The translations under genes and the position numbers were made by a program. Shown here piece after piece: positions 1 through 7,629 of a stretch of DNA of 13,923 bases. This stretch comes from Echinostoma caproni. Taxonomy: Eukaryota; Platyhelminthes; Trematoda; Plagiorchiida; Echinostomatidae. The stretch's first letter is position 1; each line of letters opens with the position of its first letter. Below the pieces are notes generated by a model, which worked only from the letters and a program-made list of their open reading frames with translations, was not told the origin of the DNA and ran no database searches. The DNA lies in contig UZAN01040194.1 in NCBI GenBank assembly GCA_900618425.1, positions 28,965-42,887 on the forward strand, given 5' to 3'.

Positions 1-98
1 AGAGGCCATTTCCTCCATCTCTATCTGCCGATACTCAACACTAACGGTCAAATCCTCGGCGCGTAATGCTGATAATGCCTCACGCAATATTACACCTT
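1..98 (-). other. Minus-strand open segment at window edge, possible partial exon
   Basis: Read on the minus strand, codons are open from about position 114 to position 1. The encoded peptide is rich in charged, helix-favouring residues (for example REALSALRAEDLTV, then EYRQIEMEEM). A possible acceptor AG sits at 100-99 on that strand, which would make an exon that starts at 98 in phase 1. I do not recognise the family. It could be a terminal piece of an antisense gene, a transposon remnant or a chance open frame. The plus strand is also open over the same bases in one frame, which weakens the coding case. Confidence 0.25.
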
Positions 99-265
99 CT
101 CCAGGGTAAACCAGTTAAATAATCGCTTATAATCGAAAATATGCTGGTGAATTTCAGTAATAATTTGTCTTCCTATTGCATTCACAGTCTAAAGCGGCTG
201 ATGATGTTATATTTACTCCGTGAATAAGACGCTTGGAAACTAGATCCAGTGCACTCGAGGAAAAC

Positions 266-294
266 ACCACCACCACCACCACCACCACCACCAC
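266..294 (+). repeat. (ACC)n trinucleotide microsatellite
   Basis: Nine uninterrupted ACC units plus AC lie in the intron, about 120 bases before the first exon. They produce a polythreonine stretch in one frame, but nothing else there resembles a protein. Confidence 0.95.
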
Positions 295-412
295 TATCAG
301 CAGTATACCATGCTTCAGCTACAGTTCATTGCAGCCGATTTGTAATAACTCGCTTTTTTTCGTTAAACGAGCCCCTAGTCAGTCTGCTTGCAATATTTTC
401 TGTCTCCGCCAG

Positions 413-693
413 ATGGCTACTTTGATTTTATACTNATAGCTGGGAACTGGAACGTATGAACGGTGACCGAGTCAATCCGAACTCGTTAGCATCCAAAGTC
501 ATCATTGATGGGAACCGAATCCAGTATACAGACATAAGCCCGGTTGCAAACGGATTTCGTGCTCGCTGTATTGTGCACAATGACACTGCGCGATATGTCT
601 CACCCGATTTCGGATTCCGAATACGGGCAACCTCAAAAGGACCTGTGCTTCGACCGGACACGGAACCCGGAGTTCCTAGACAAGTTCCCGGAG
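413..693 (+). CDS. Long exon 1: C-terminal half of an Ig-like domain (partial gene)
   Basis: This exon encodes strands C to G of an immunoglobulin-like domain plus a linker. The core tryptophan is at 441-443 in the motif WELERMNG and the F-strand cysteine at 567-569 in ARCIV. An N-glycosylation sequon NDT and a proline-rich tail follow. The acceptor is AG at 411-412 after a good pyrimidine tract. The donor is GT at 694 (gtatgt), which leaves one base of a codon (phase 1). The start at 413 gives the phase-1 entry and leading aspartate seen in sister exons. From 413 the frame reads DGYFDF, then meets the ambiguous base at 435. The downstream frame is offset, as if N435 stood for two bases: the exon is 281 nt and would be 282, a multiple of three. 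A start at 440 is the alternative. The coding call is firm; the 5' boundary is less so. Confidence 0.82.
435..435. other. Ambiguous base inside exon 1
   Basis: A single N lies two codons before the core tryptophan codon. The reading frame before it (from the acceptor at 412) and the frame after it do not agree unless one extra base is present. This is typical of an imperfectly closed assembly gap. Confidence 0.9.
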
Positions 694-1553
694 GTATGTG
701 AAATCAGTAAATATGTTAGTTCATTTATGGTCTATTGGAGTTTCGCTTATTTTGTAAATCTGTGTTCTCTGAGATTCCCAAAATTTCTTTTCATTCACCG
801 TTGTACATATTGGGTCCAGCTACCTTTCATCATGAAGTTTAATAACTCCGTCTTTCAAAGGTCCCTTCAGTCGCAAACACATTGAACAGGGAAAGTGGTT
901 TGAGAGGACCAAGTGTTAATTCTACCCAAATTTGACCCGACTTTTCAATCAGTTGTTTTGTATTTATTTACACCCATCTGGCTTACGGTTAGGAACACTT
1001 TTGACTGCTAACAACTGACCAATGAGCAAGCCCATAAACAGCGTCGAAAACAATTGCAGGAAGTATTTTCGCGACGTTTAGGTCACATCTTATCGTCGTT
1101 CGACTCTGAGGATTTAACATAATACGGTTGGCATCACCGCATTGGAAACTCATCTGTGTGTCCAAAGCCTATAAAACATTTTCCCGCCAATCTAATGGTT
1201 CTGTCACACTCCTCAATTTACCCATCCAATCACACTTCCTTTAAAGAAATTCCCTCTCTTTTCACGACGCTATTTCTCTCTGTAGTCTTAGGCAGTGCCA
1301 CTAAAAGTTCTGGTGACAGTTTATTAGTCCATTTTTCATCACTCAATCGTTTCCGAGGAAGCAGCAGTAAATCATACTCCTGTTGCCCGAGCAATTGTTT
1401 ACGACTCAGCTATCAAGTTGTTCATAAATGTAAGCAACCAAACGATATAGCTGACTGTAAACAATATACTAATGGCCATTTATCACCTGTATTAAAATCT
1501 CGCTTTGTGTTCTACTTAAATGAATACTTGAGGAAATAAGATTTTATCATAAC

Positions 1554-1570
1554 ATATATATATATATATA
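1554..1570 (+). repeat. (AT)n dinucleotide tract
   Basis: Seventeen bases of uninterrupted alternating A and T inside intron 1. Confidence 0.95.
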
Positions 1571-1820
1571 AACATGATCTTAAATATCATTTACACGTCT
1601 CAGTCAATAGAAAGGTTAGGTGAACTACTAACTTTTAGCAATATCTGCCTTCCATTGAGACTACTTAAACCGTATCCTTCGATCGTATTATGTACCACTC
1701 CACATTCGGTCGACTCTGAAAGCAAGAGTGATGCTCAGAAATATTTCATGCTCAGCGATATGTACATAAAATGGTGTGGCCTGTTCTGCCGATCTATATT
1801 GCAGCACGAACCAATCGATG

Positions 1821-1840
1821 CCACTGTTAGCCACTGTTAG
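1821..1840 (+). repeat. Perfect tandem duplication of a 10-mer
   Basis: The unit ccactgttag occurs twice back to back inside intron 1. It looks like a simple replication-slippage duplication. Confidence 0.95.
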
Positions 1841-2061
1841 TCTCAGGTAACCCCTCTCACCCCTCCCCCACCCCCTCTACCAGTTCACGGAATCGCATCA
1901 AGTATTAGCCCAATGGCAGTAACCCTACTTTCACCAGTCAAGCGTGAATGCCCCGGTTGGCATAGCAATGTGATCCACTGTTCCCTTTGATCAAGTGTGC
2001 GAATGCGAAGTGTTTAATCAAGGCTGGTAATCCAGGTATTCCGCTCTTATGCCCTTTTTAG

Positions 2062-2166
2062 ACGGCCGCGAAGGTGTCATTCTTGTCGTACACGGTGTAA
2101 ACAATGCAACTGGTCACATAAGTCTTACCGACGGACAAAATGCGAATCTCACTTGTACAGCCATGG
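2062..2166 (+). CDS. Short exon 2: N-terminal half of an Ig-like domain
   Basis: This 105-nt exon (phase 1 in, phase 1 out) encodes the A to B strands of an Ig-like domain. Its core follows the pattern V-x-G-(V/L)-(N/D)-x-x-x-G-x-(I/L), six residues, G, then L-x-C, here VVHGVNNATGHISL followed by ANLTC. The single cysteine is at 2154-2156. Two N-glycosylation sequons, NAT and NLT, support passage through the secretory route. Joining to the previous exon forms a GAC aspartate codon across the intron. Joining to the next exon likewise forms GAC. The donor is a perfect gtaagt at 2167. The exon is too short to stand out as an open frame; it is called from splice sites, phase and similarity to the three other short exons. 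Confidence 0.88.
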
Positions 2167-3020
2167 GTAAGTTTGTACATTCTGTTAGAATAAATTAGAC
2201 CGAATCAGTCACGTGTTTAACGGTTTTCCGAGCATTCGGTTGTCCCCTACTTTGTCGCATACTGTTCAACACGTTTACGCATCATAGGACCGCCTCTCTG
2301 GTACAAAGCTGTGTACGATAATGATACAATTCGTCCAATGGCATAAATATCTGTCTGTAACAATTGTACTTTTTGGTCGGTCTACCTTTTTGTTGGCTGG
2401 ATGACTATATAAGTGATCTGCCATACATAGATCATCGGTTCACCTCTGTGTCTGTTTATATAAACTGAATCAGTGATGATCATACGTTAACTGTCAAGAT
2501 GTAGAATATCGCCCAAGGTGGAACTTGTTTCAACATGTGAATCCATCCAGCTACATCCTGAATCCTCATGGGCCATTGGTTAGAGAGGGAGAGAAGGAGT
2601 TGAACCGGTCAATGTGTACATCATTCGGCACCAGATGCAATCGGAAGAACGCAGATGGTCCTGTTTTTTCGAACTCTGTCAGAAGTTTTGTTTTTTCTAC
2701 GGTTGAAAATTTGCGCTTCGTGTACGGCAAGTGTTCCGCTACCTGTTTTCAGACGCTGACTTTCGATCTTAATCAAATCGGAAAATCATTTTAATTTTTA
2801 AGGGATTTACTTTGTGCATTTATCCCTCTTGATGACTGTTAATGCTGTATGAAATTTGATCTGCATTTCCCCGTGGTATTTTAGATCAGAAATGCCAGAC
2901 ACGCCATCTACTAACACATAGATTGCACTTAGACTTGCCGTCAAGTCACACAGAAATGCCTGGTTGTTTCGCAATTCGACTATACTAACGTTAACAAATT
3001 TACAAGAAAGGATTTAGTTT

Positions 3021-3029
3021 GGGGGGGGG
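3021..3029 (+). repeat. G9 homopolymer
   Basis: Nine consecutive G bases in intron 2. It is one of several G or C runs in these introns. Confidence 0.95.
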
Positions 3030-3339
3030 AAATAAAGTGCAGAGAGGTTCTTCCTTTAGTTACCAAAACTGATAAGCGTCTGGAGGGAGACAAAGGGTAG
3101 TACCAAATGCGAAACTATCGGAGACCCGTGAACTGTAGCATTATTCACTCCTCTGTAAAATTAGAACCTCACGTCAACGGGACAAATCAAACCTATATCT
3201 TCCAGACTTATAATTTTTTTGCTTACAATTGTAAAAGTCAAAAGAATGTGCACGCGTGGACAATCCATTACCATATGCCCAGCGTAAAAACTCTTATTGA
3301 GGGAAATCGTTAGGATTATTCATTAGATTCAAACTTGTT

Positions 3340-3770
3340 CACAATCATGCCACACTTGTGTGGCATACTATCGACAAGGCTTCAAATGCGATCTTAAGAA
3401 ATTCTCCCTCATCCGTTTTCAACCTTTATCCTCAGTTCGGTCAGCTTTTGCGGCCTCTTGCGTTGATTCCGTCCGTGTTCCATAGGATTATGATCCGGCG
3501 ACCGAACTGGTCAAGGAATGCAGGGAACATCTTTCTACAGTTTGTGTAACTGGACATCTTGACACCAGCCTGTTCTGACGATAGCAAAATCTCCTTTGTT
3601 TTAACCATTCACTTGTGACAATAGGCAGACAATTTCCGGAGAGGCGCTGACATAAAATGCTTTGCAGTTCTGCAGAAACAAAGTTATTGATATGTGAATA
3701 ATGGTTGTCTGTAAAACACGGATCATTGGACTGATGCATCATAACCTCCGGAAGAGTCATGAAGGTATAA
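3340..3770 (-). pseudogene. Tc1/mariner-like transposase relic (broken)
   Basis: On the minus strand this region carries decayed fragments of a DDE transposase of the Tc1/mariner superfamily, in family order. At 3619-3572 the text VTSEWLKQRRFCYRQN resembles the segment leading into the second catalytic aspartate. At 3575-3543, in a shifted frame, EQAGVKMSSYT resembles the usual QDNA-x-x-HTS region. At 3501-3472 SPDHNPMEHG matches the hallmark SPDLNPxE motif holding the third catalytic acid. At 3381-3346 SLVDSMPHKCGM matches the C-terminal LV-x-SMP-x-R-C signature. Stops (TGA just before the PVRSPD segment, then TGA, TAA and TGA) and at least one frameshift break it, so it cannot encode an active enzyme. 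The first catalytic aspartate may correspond to a degraded stretch near 3785-3805. Terminal inverted repeats were not located and the outer limits are approximate. Confidence 0.82.
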
Positions 3771-4082
3771 GCTTTTATTCACAATAAATGCACCATTCGA
3801 ATGGACAATATTTGGTCTACCTAGCACAGGCATTCGTTTTATAATATTGTACAGCATAAGGTAATCCACAAGTATAAAATATTCATTAAGCCACTTTCGC
3901 TTATTTTGATCCTTGCCGATCGTTAAGAAAGGGAAAGAAGACGTGGATCCATATTTCAATCGTGGCAATTTTACGCAAACATAATGAGGGGACAGGATCT
4001 TCAGAGAAAGCTCTATCTATCTATCCTGGTATATGAAGTTGTTTATACTTCTCAAGGATGTCTATCTTTTCTTTTTAACTAG

Positions 4083-4400
4083 ACCCAGTTACACTAAAAG
4101 CATTCCCTGGTGGTGAATTCTACTTTGGCTGGCGTATGACGGGTTTGGATGGCGAGACTGTATCACCAGGCTTGCTAGCCGCAGGTTCGGTGAACTCCTT
4201 CGTGTCGGAAGATAAGACAACCGGAATTTTGCTGCTCGAGGATGTCAAACAGTCGGAGCAGGCACCACGGCCGTCTGCACAGATTCAATGTTTGGCCACG
4301 CACAGAGCTGACGGTGTGACTTATTATACGAAACCGATTGACTTTGTTGTCTATCCTCCCGGTGTAGACCCGGACCCCGAAGCGGAAAAGAAAGAACGAG
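4083..4400 (+). CDS. Long exon 3: C-terminal half of an Ig-like domain
   Basis: This 318-nt exon, phase 1 at both ends, completes the Ig-like domain begun in the short exon at 2062-2166. It starts with a split aspartate codon, then DPVTLKAFPGGEFYF. The core tryptophan is at 4130-4132 (GWRMTGLDG). A GILLLEDV strand follows, then the F-strand cysteine at 4289-4291 (AQIQCLA) and a hydrophobic G strand (IDFVVYPPG). The tail is acidic and basic (DPDPEAEKKERG) and would act as a linker. The cysteine spacing is wide for an Ig domain: about 20 residues from the first cysteine to tryptophan and 53 from tryptophan to the second cysteine. The common Asp-x-Gly-x-Tyr-x-Cys motif is absent. The donor is gtatgc at 4401. 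Confidence 0.92.
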
Positions 4401-6334
4401 GTATGCGATCGTCCGAGTGTTTGCCGGGTTGTGCCTCGATCATGTTAACCTCAAATGATGTCCATCCAAAATCAGAAAAAAGTATTATCATTATTGTCCT
4501 GTACTAATAACTAAAGGATTGTGGATATAAGGCACACTTGAAAGTATATAATGTTCAGTAGTGACCGTGAGCTTTGATAGTAAGAGATGATCACCGAAAT
4601 GTGGGGGAAATTGGAGAGAATCTAACAGAAGTCAGCACTATTAACTGCATGCATAAATAATATTACCGGAAATATGTCTCCCCAATAGAACGACGGTTCA
4701 TTTGTTCCCTCTAAGTACCCCTTGTTTTGCTAAGGGTGATTCATTTAAACTTTCGCTGTCCAAAACCGCCGTACAATGCAGGGTCAAATTGAATTGGTCA
4801 ATGGTGAACATGAAAATTCTGATAACCTAAGGATTACACTATCCTCGTAGGGATAATCACCCACTGGTGATGCAACATGGGTCCATTTCACATGCATACA
4901 CGTGCGCACACATCAGCTGATAAGTGCAAAAACATCAAATCACCTCGGTTGTTGTTTCCCATGGCACATAACCTGTATCAGTCTGGTGAGGAATTATTTA
5001 ACAATAATCACTGGAACACCCAGAGAGGTACAAACTAATGGGCATAGACACAAAGCAATCTCCTGCAAAGATGCATATGATCTCTCAGTAAACAGTCTCC
5101 ATGGTCAAAAGACTCTTTGGACTGACTCAACTCGAAGTAACTGATACTACTTCAGTGCAACTATAACCAGCGGTTCCGTATATTTTGAAGCATCGTAAAA
5201 GCAGAACAGTTGCCACAGATTGAAGTTGGAAACCTTTTGTGTCTATGGTTGAAATTACCATAATATAGTATAAAAACACTTTCCAGTTTCTTCTAAACTG
5301 TCAAGAACACGGAAGCAACAATCAACTCTATTTAAATTGGAAATCCACCTGGACCAGCCAGTGATTGCATAAGTTCATTTGAATAACAACTCTTCAAAAT
5401 GGTGACACGGTCTACAAATACTGTACTGTGGCGCATAAACGACATGTATATAGATATCCAGATTTATCGTGTAAATGGAAAATGAAAAACGGTTTGATCA
5501 GCTGCCCAGTGTCCGAGTGGGTAGAATGCTTGCATTCCGCCTGGGTTTGATCCCCAGTTGGGTCGATGGATTCGCACTGCTGATGGGACCCGACCAGGTC
5601 GAAACAGTTGTCCAGTGCTTCCTAGCTTTTCAGTTCACATTTCATTTGCTCTATACACGATTAAACCCCTCTATGAAACTAACCATGCTTGAACTTACCC
5701 ATAACGGTGAGATGATATCTTCACCATGGTCTGGTAGCGTCTAGAACAATTTTGTCGGTGTTTTACACTAAATTAAGTTGGCAATCGTAGACTTCTTTCG
5801 GCAGGTCAATCACCGCATTGCTTCATCCTAAAACCATGTCAAACTACTGACTCTCCACATTTTAGTCTGTTCTCAAAGAACCACCATTACAATTTGGCAT
5901 TGATTCTATGCGTCCCAGTATGCTGATGGTCTGGGAATATAAAGTTCAAACGGGGAAGTTTTGGAGAAGAAAGAAAGTATGCAAATTCGAACTGCTTTGC
6001 AATTTACCTGTCTTGTTCGCGCTAATCTTCAATCTTATTACATAGAGATATGACGCATAGTGCGTCAACATATATGTTTCCTGTTACTTACGTCACCAAG
6101 GTACAGTTTTTTGTTTCCTACAAGATGATCTGTCGAACCAGAGTTTGCTGACCGTATGACAGTTGCCTTAGTCTACTTAAGCCATTGCCTGATGTCAAAT
6201 CCTTGTGAGCTGCGCATCCATAATCAAAGCGCATGCAAACTTAATAACTTCATTTTAAGCGTTTTACCCGCTATAGAAAATTTCTATTCGTTGCCTAATA
6301 AACTTGAACTACTTTCTTTTGTTTTCAACTTAAG
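4401..6334 (+). other. Intron 3 (1,934 bp, phase 1) carrying a SINE-like repeat
   Basis: The donor is gtatgc at 4401. The acceptor is AG at 6333-6334, after a T-rich tract (ttctttt, gttttcaactt). The main content is the tRNA-derived repeat at about 5500-5745. The region 4401-5500 shows scattered open frames of up to 80 codons without motifs. The rest shows nothing I can name. Confidence 0.78.
5500..5745 (+). mobile_element. tRNA-derived SINE-like dispersed repeat
   Basis: The 5' part resembles a tRNA. An A-box-like TGTCCGAGTGG is at 5510-5520 and a B-box-like GGTTTGATCCC at 5544-5554, 23 bases apart. The B box lies in a perfect five-base T stem (ctggg and cccag) with a seven-base loop at 5541-5557. 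Both boxes would serve as internal RNA polymerase III promoter elements. The body that follows, with segments such as ttcgcactgctgatggga and tccagtgcttcct, resembles a repeat family I recall from intestinal, liver and lung flukes; that match is from memory and was not searched. No intact tRNA acceptor stem or anticodon arm is evident, so this is not a functional tRNA gene. The 3' limit and target-site duplications were not resolved. The 89-codon open frame across it is incidental. Confidence 0.68.
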
Positions 6335-6436
6335 CGGAACGAAGTCGTATGAACGTTAAAATCCAAGGCTTGGATGACAGGGGTATGCTGTCGGCAACGC
6401 AGGGAGCGACGAGAACATTGAAATGCATTGCTACTG
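6335..6436 (+). CDS. Short exon 4: N-terminal half of an Ig-like domain
   Basis: This 102-nt exon, phase 1 in and out, encodes ERSRMNVKIQGLDDRGMLSA and then the B strand TLKCIAT, with its single cysteine at 6424-6426. The G-L-D-x-x-G-x-L core is shared with the short exons at 2062, 10895 and 12090. The split first codon with the previous exon gives GCG (alanine), and the last split codon gives GAT (aspartate). The donor is gtaagt at 6437. It resembles the short exon at 12090 most closely: both are 102 nt and share an RSR tripeptide in their first residues, which hints at duplication of a larger unit. An upstream plus-strand open frame ending at 6359 overlaps its start but is out of frame with it. 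Confidence 0.9.
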
Positions 6437-6613
6437 GTAAGTAATTATCTTCCTGTTTATATATAAATATATATTTTATTGTCATCGTATATATATCCTG
6501 GAAGAAAGAAATCGATCGGAAATCTCAGGGCAGTTCATTAACAGTTTTGTCAAAATCCAGTATGGGTATTTAGTTCATATAGCTTACTGATTTCCCCGGC
6601 TTGTACATTGCAG
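6437..6613 (+). other. Intron 4 (177 bp, phase 1)
   Basis: This is the shortest intron in the window. It is AT-rich, with TA repeats at about 6458-6476 and 6489-6496. The donor is gtaagt and the acceptor is CAG at 6611-6613. It separates the two halves of a single Ig domain. Confidence 0.9.
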
Positions 6614-6943
6614 ATAGTAGAACAAACCTGCCAGTGAAAGATGATGTGGAAATTGCTTGGGAATTCTCGCGTTTAGACGGAACCTCGGTTGACACGGGAG
6701 CACTGCTGGATCCCGAATCCGGATCTATAGAATTAGATGCGAACGAGATCACGCTGGCCGGTTTGAGACAGACCAGCTCTGTACGTGGACGATGTCGTGT
6801 CCGGCCACTGGATGAAGAACGAGAGGCGAGTGAAAGTGAACCGAAAACAGCCGAGAGGAAATTTTATTCACCGTATTTCCACTTCGATGTGACCGATCAC
6901 GGAGAGGCAGGCACAAGAGACTTCACGTCACCCACGGATCCTG
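6614..6943 (+). CDS. Long exon 5: C-terminal half of an Ig-like domain
   Basis: This 330-nt exon, phase 1 at both ends, completes the Ig-like domain begun at 6335-6436. It reads DSRTNLPVKDDVEIAWEF, with the core tryptophan at 6658-6660. It continues with RLDG, an E-strand-like EITLAGL and the second cysteine at 6793-6795 (GRCRV). A strongly charged loop (DEEREASESEPKTAERK) follows, then a G strand (PYFHFDV) and a linker. A Ser-Gly dipeptide at 6718-6723 sits in acidic surroundings (DPESGSIELD) and is a conceivable glycosaminoglycan attachment point, though this is speculative. The donor is gtgagt at 6944. The split codon with the next short exon is GAA (glutamate). Confidence 0.93.
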
Positions 6944-7607
6944 GTGAGTACGAACTGATTTCGTGGCATTCGGTGATACGGTCTGCTAGCAATGAGCAAA
7001 TTGTAACGAAATAGGCACAATCAACTTATCGATCAGTTCACCTGATCACTTTCCTCGCTAATTTATAATCACTCATGAGACAACTGTTAGTTTTTTCTCG
7101 CACTTTTAGTTTTCATTTTTTATAGTTCACTCGTTATCGCAAGGTAGAATTCATAAGAAAGTCTGAAGAAAAACAGTTGAACACTTTCTGATCGATCAAT
7201 ATTCAACGAATTTTAACGGTCCAATGAAACTGAATCACCGGTGACTGGTATACGGATGCTATAATCATTTCCACGGTTTTTTTCCATATCCTCTCTGTTA
7301 TTAATAGTGAATTACACCGACGAAGTTATCCTTTGCTACGTTAATAATGGTTCTGCTTAGTTTAGAAAATTTAATTTTACCTGATCTCAACTGGAGGGTG
7401 TTTTCTTCCCTAAATGTTTTTAGTGGTGTTTCAGTCATCCCCCCTGTTTTGAAATGATTGCTTTTCCTGGAATTATAAATCCCTATTTAGTTTCAGTTCT
7501 GTCTCTTACCCGAACGTTAAATTTGTTGCCAAGGCTCTGTCTTTATTTTTCTCTAGGCTTTTGTTTATTGTTGCACAATCAACAAGTTTCTGGAAATCTG
7601 TTCTGAA

Positions 7608-7629
7608 ACGTAGTTTCTACGTAGTTTCT
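7608..7629 (+). repeat. Perfect tandem duplication of an 11-mer
   Basis: The unit acgtagtttct occurs twice in succession in intron 5. Confidence 0.93.

Larger units (their letters stand above)
1..412 (+). other. Intron upstream of the first visible exon
   Basis: This stretch precedes the first exon of the plus-strand Ig-repeat gene. The expected partner short exon, which should end with a B-strand cysteine about four codons before a GT donor, was not found here, so it probably lies to the left of the window. The stretch contains an (ACC)n microsatellite at 266-294 and a pyrimidine-rich tract at about 395-410 that leads into the splice acceptor at 411-412. A minus-strand open segment at 1-98 is listed separately. 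Confidence 0.6.
694..2061 (+). other. Intron 1 (1,368 bp, phase 1)
   Basis: The donor is gtatgt at 694 and the acceptor is AG at 2060-2061, after a T-rich tract ending in cccttttta. The intron holds open frames of up to 127 codons (1156-1539), but these have low-complexity, serine-rich translations with no recognisable motif. It also contains an AT dinucleotide tract, a 10-base tandem duplication at 1821-1840 and a C-rich pyrimidine stretch at about 1848-1880. I see no further gene. Confidence 0.75.
2167..4082 (+). other. Intron 2 (1,916 bp, phase 1) carrying a transposase relic
   Basis: The donor is gtaagt at 2167 and the acceptor is AG at 4081-4082, after a T-rich tract (tcttttctttttaactag). 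The intron includes a G9 run at 3021-3029 and the minus-strand transposase pseudogene described separately. The remaining open frames, for example 2525-2794, have no recognisable domain. Confidence 0.8.

Noticed and set aside
1156..1539. 127-codon plus-strand open frame
   Set aside because: The translation is serine-rich and low complexity, without a motif, and lies wholly inside an intron whose flanking exons splice cleanly.
3347..3366. Perfect 9-base inverted repeat around a TT centre (atgccacac ... gtgtggcat)
   Set aside because: It lies within the conserved SMPHKCGM segment of the transposase relic. The palindrome follows from that coding sequence and is better explained by chance than by a regulatory hairpin or a transposon end.
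4401..4507. Read-through extension of the long exon at 4083
   Set aside because: A donor at 4401 in the correct phase, and the loss of domain character after it, indicate an intron.
5503..5565. Possible functional tRNA gene
   Set aside because: Only the T arm and promoter boxes hold up. A cloverleaf with a proper acceptor stem and anticodon loop cannot be folded by eye.
5475..5744. 89-codon open frame over the SINE-like repeat
   Set aside because: It coincides with a tRNA-derived repeat that contains pol III boxes; the reading frame is incidental.
6570..6752. 60-codon minus-strand open frame
   Set aside because: It is a shadow antisense to the exon at 6614-6943.
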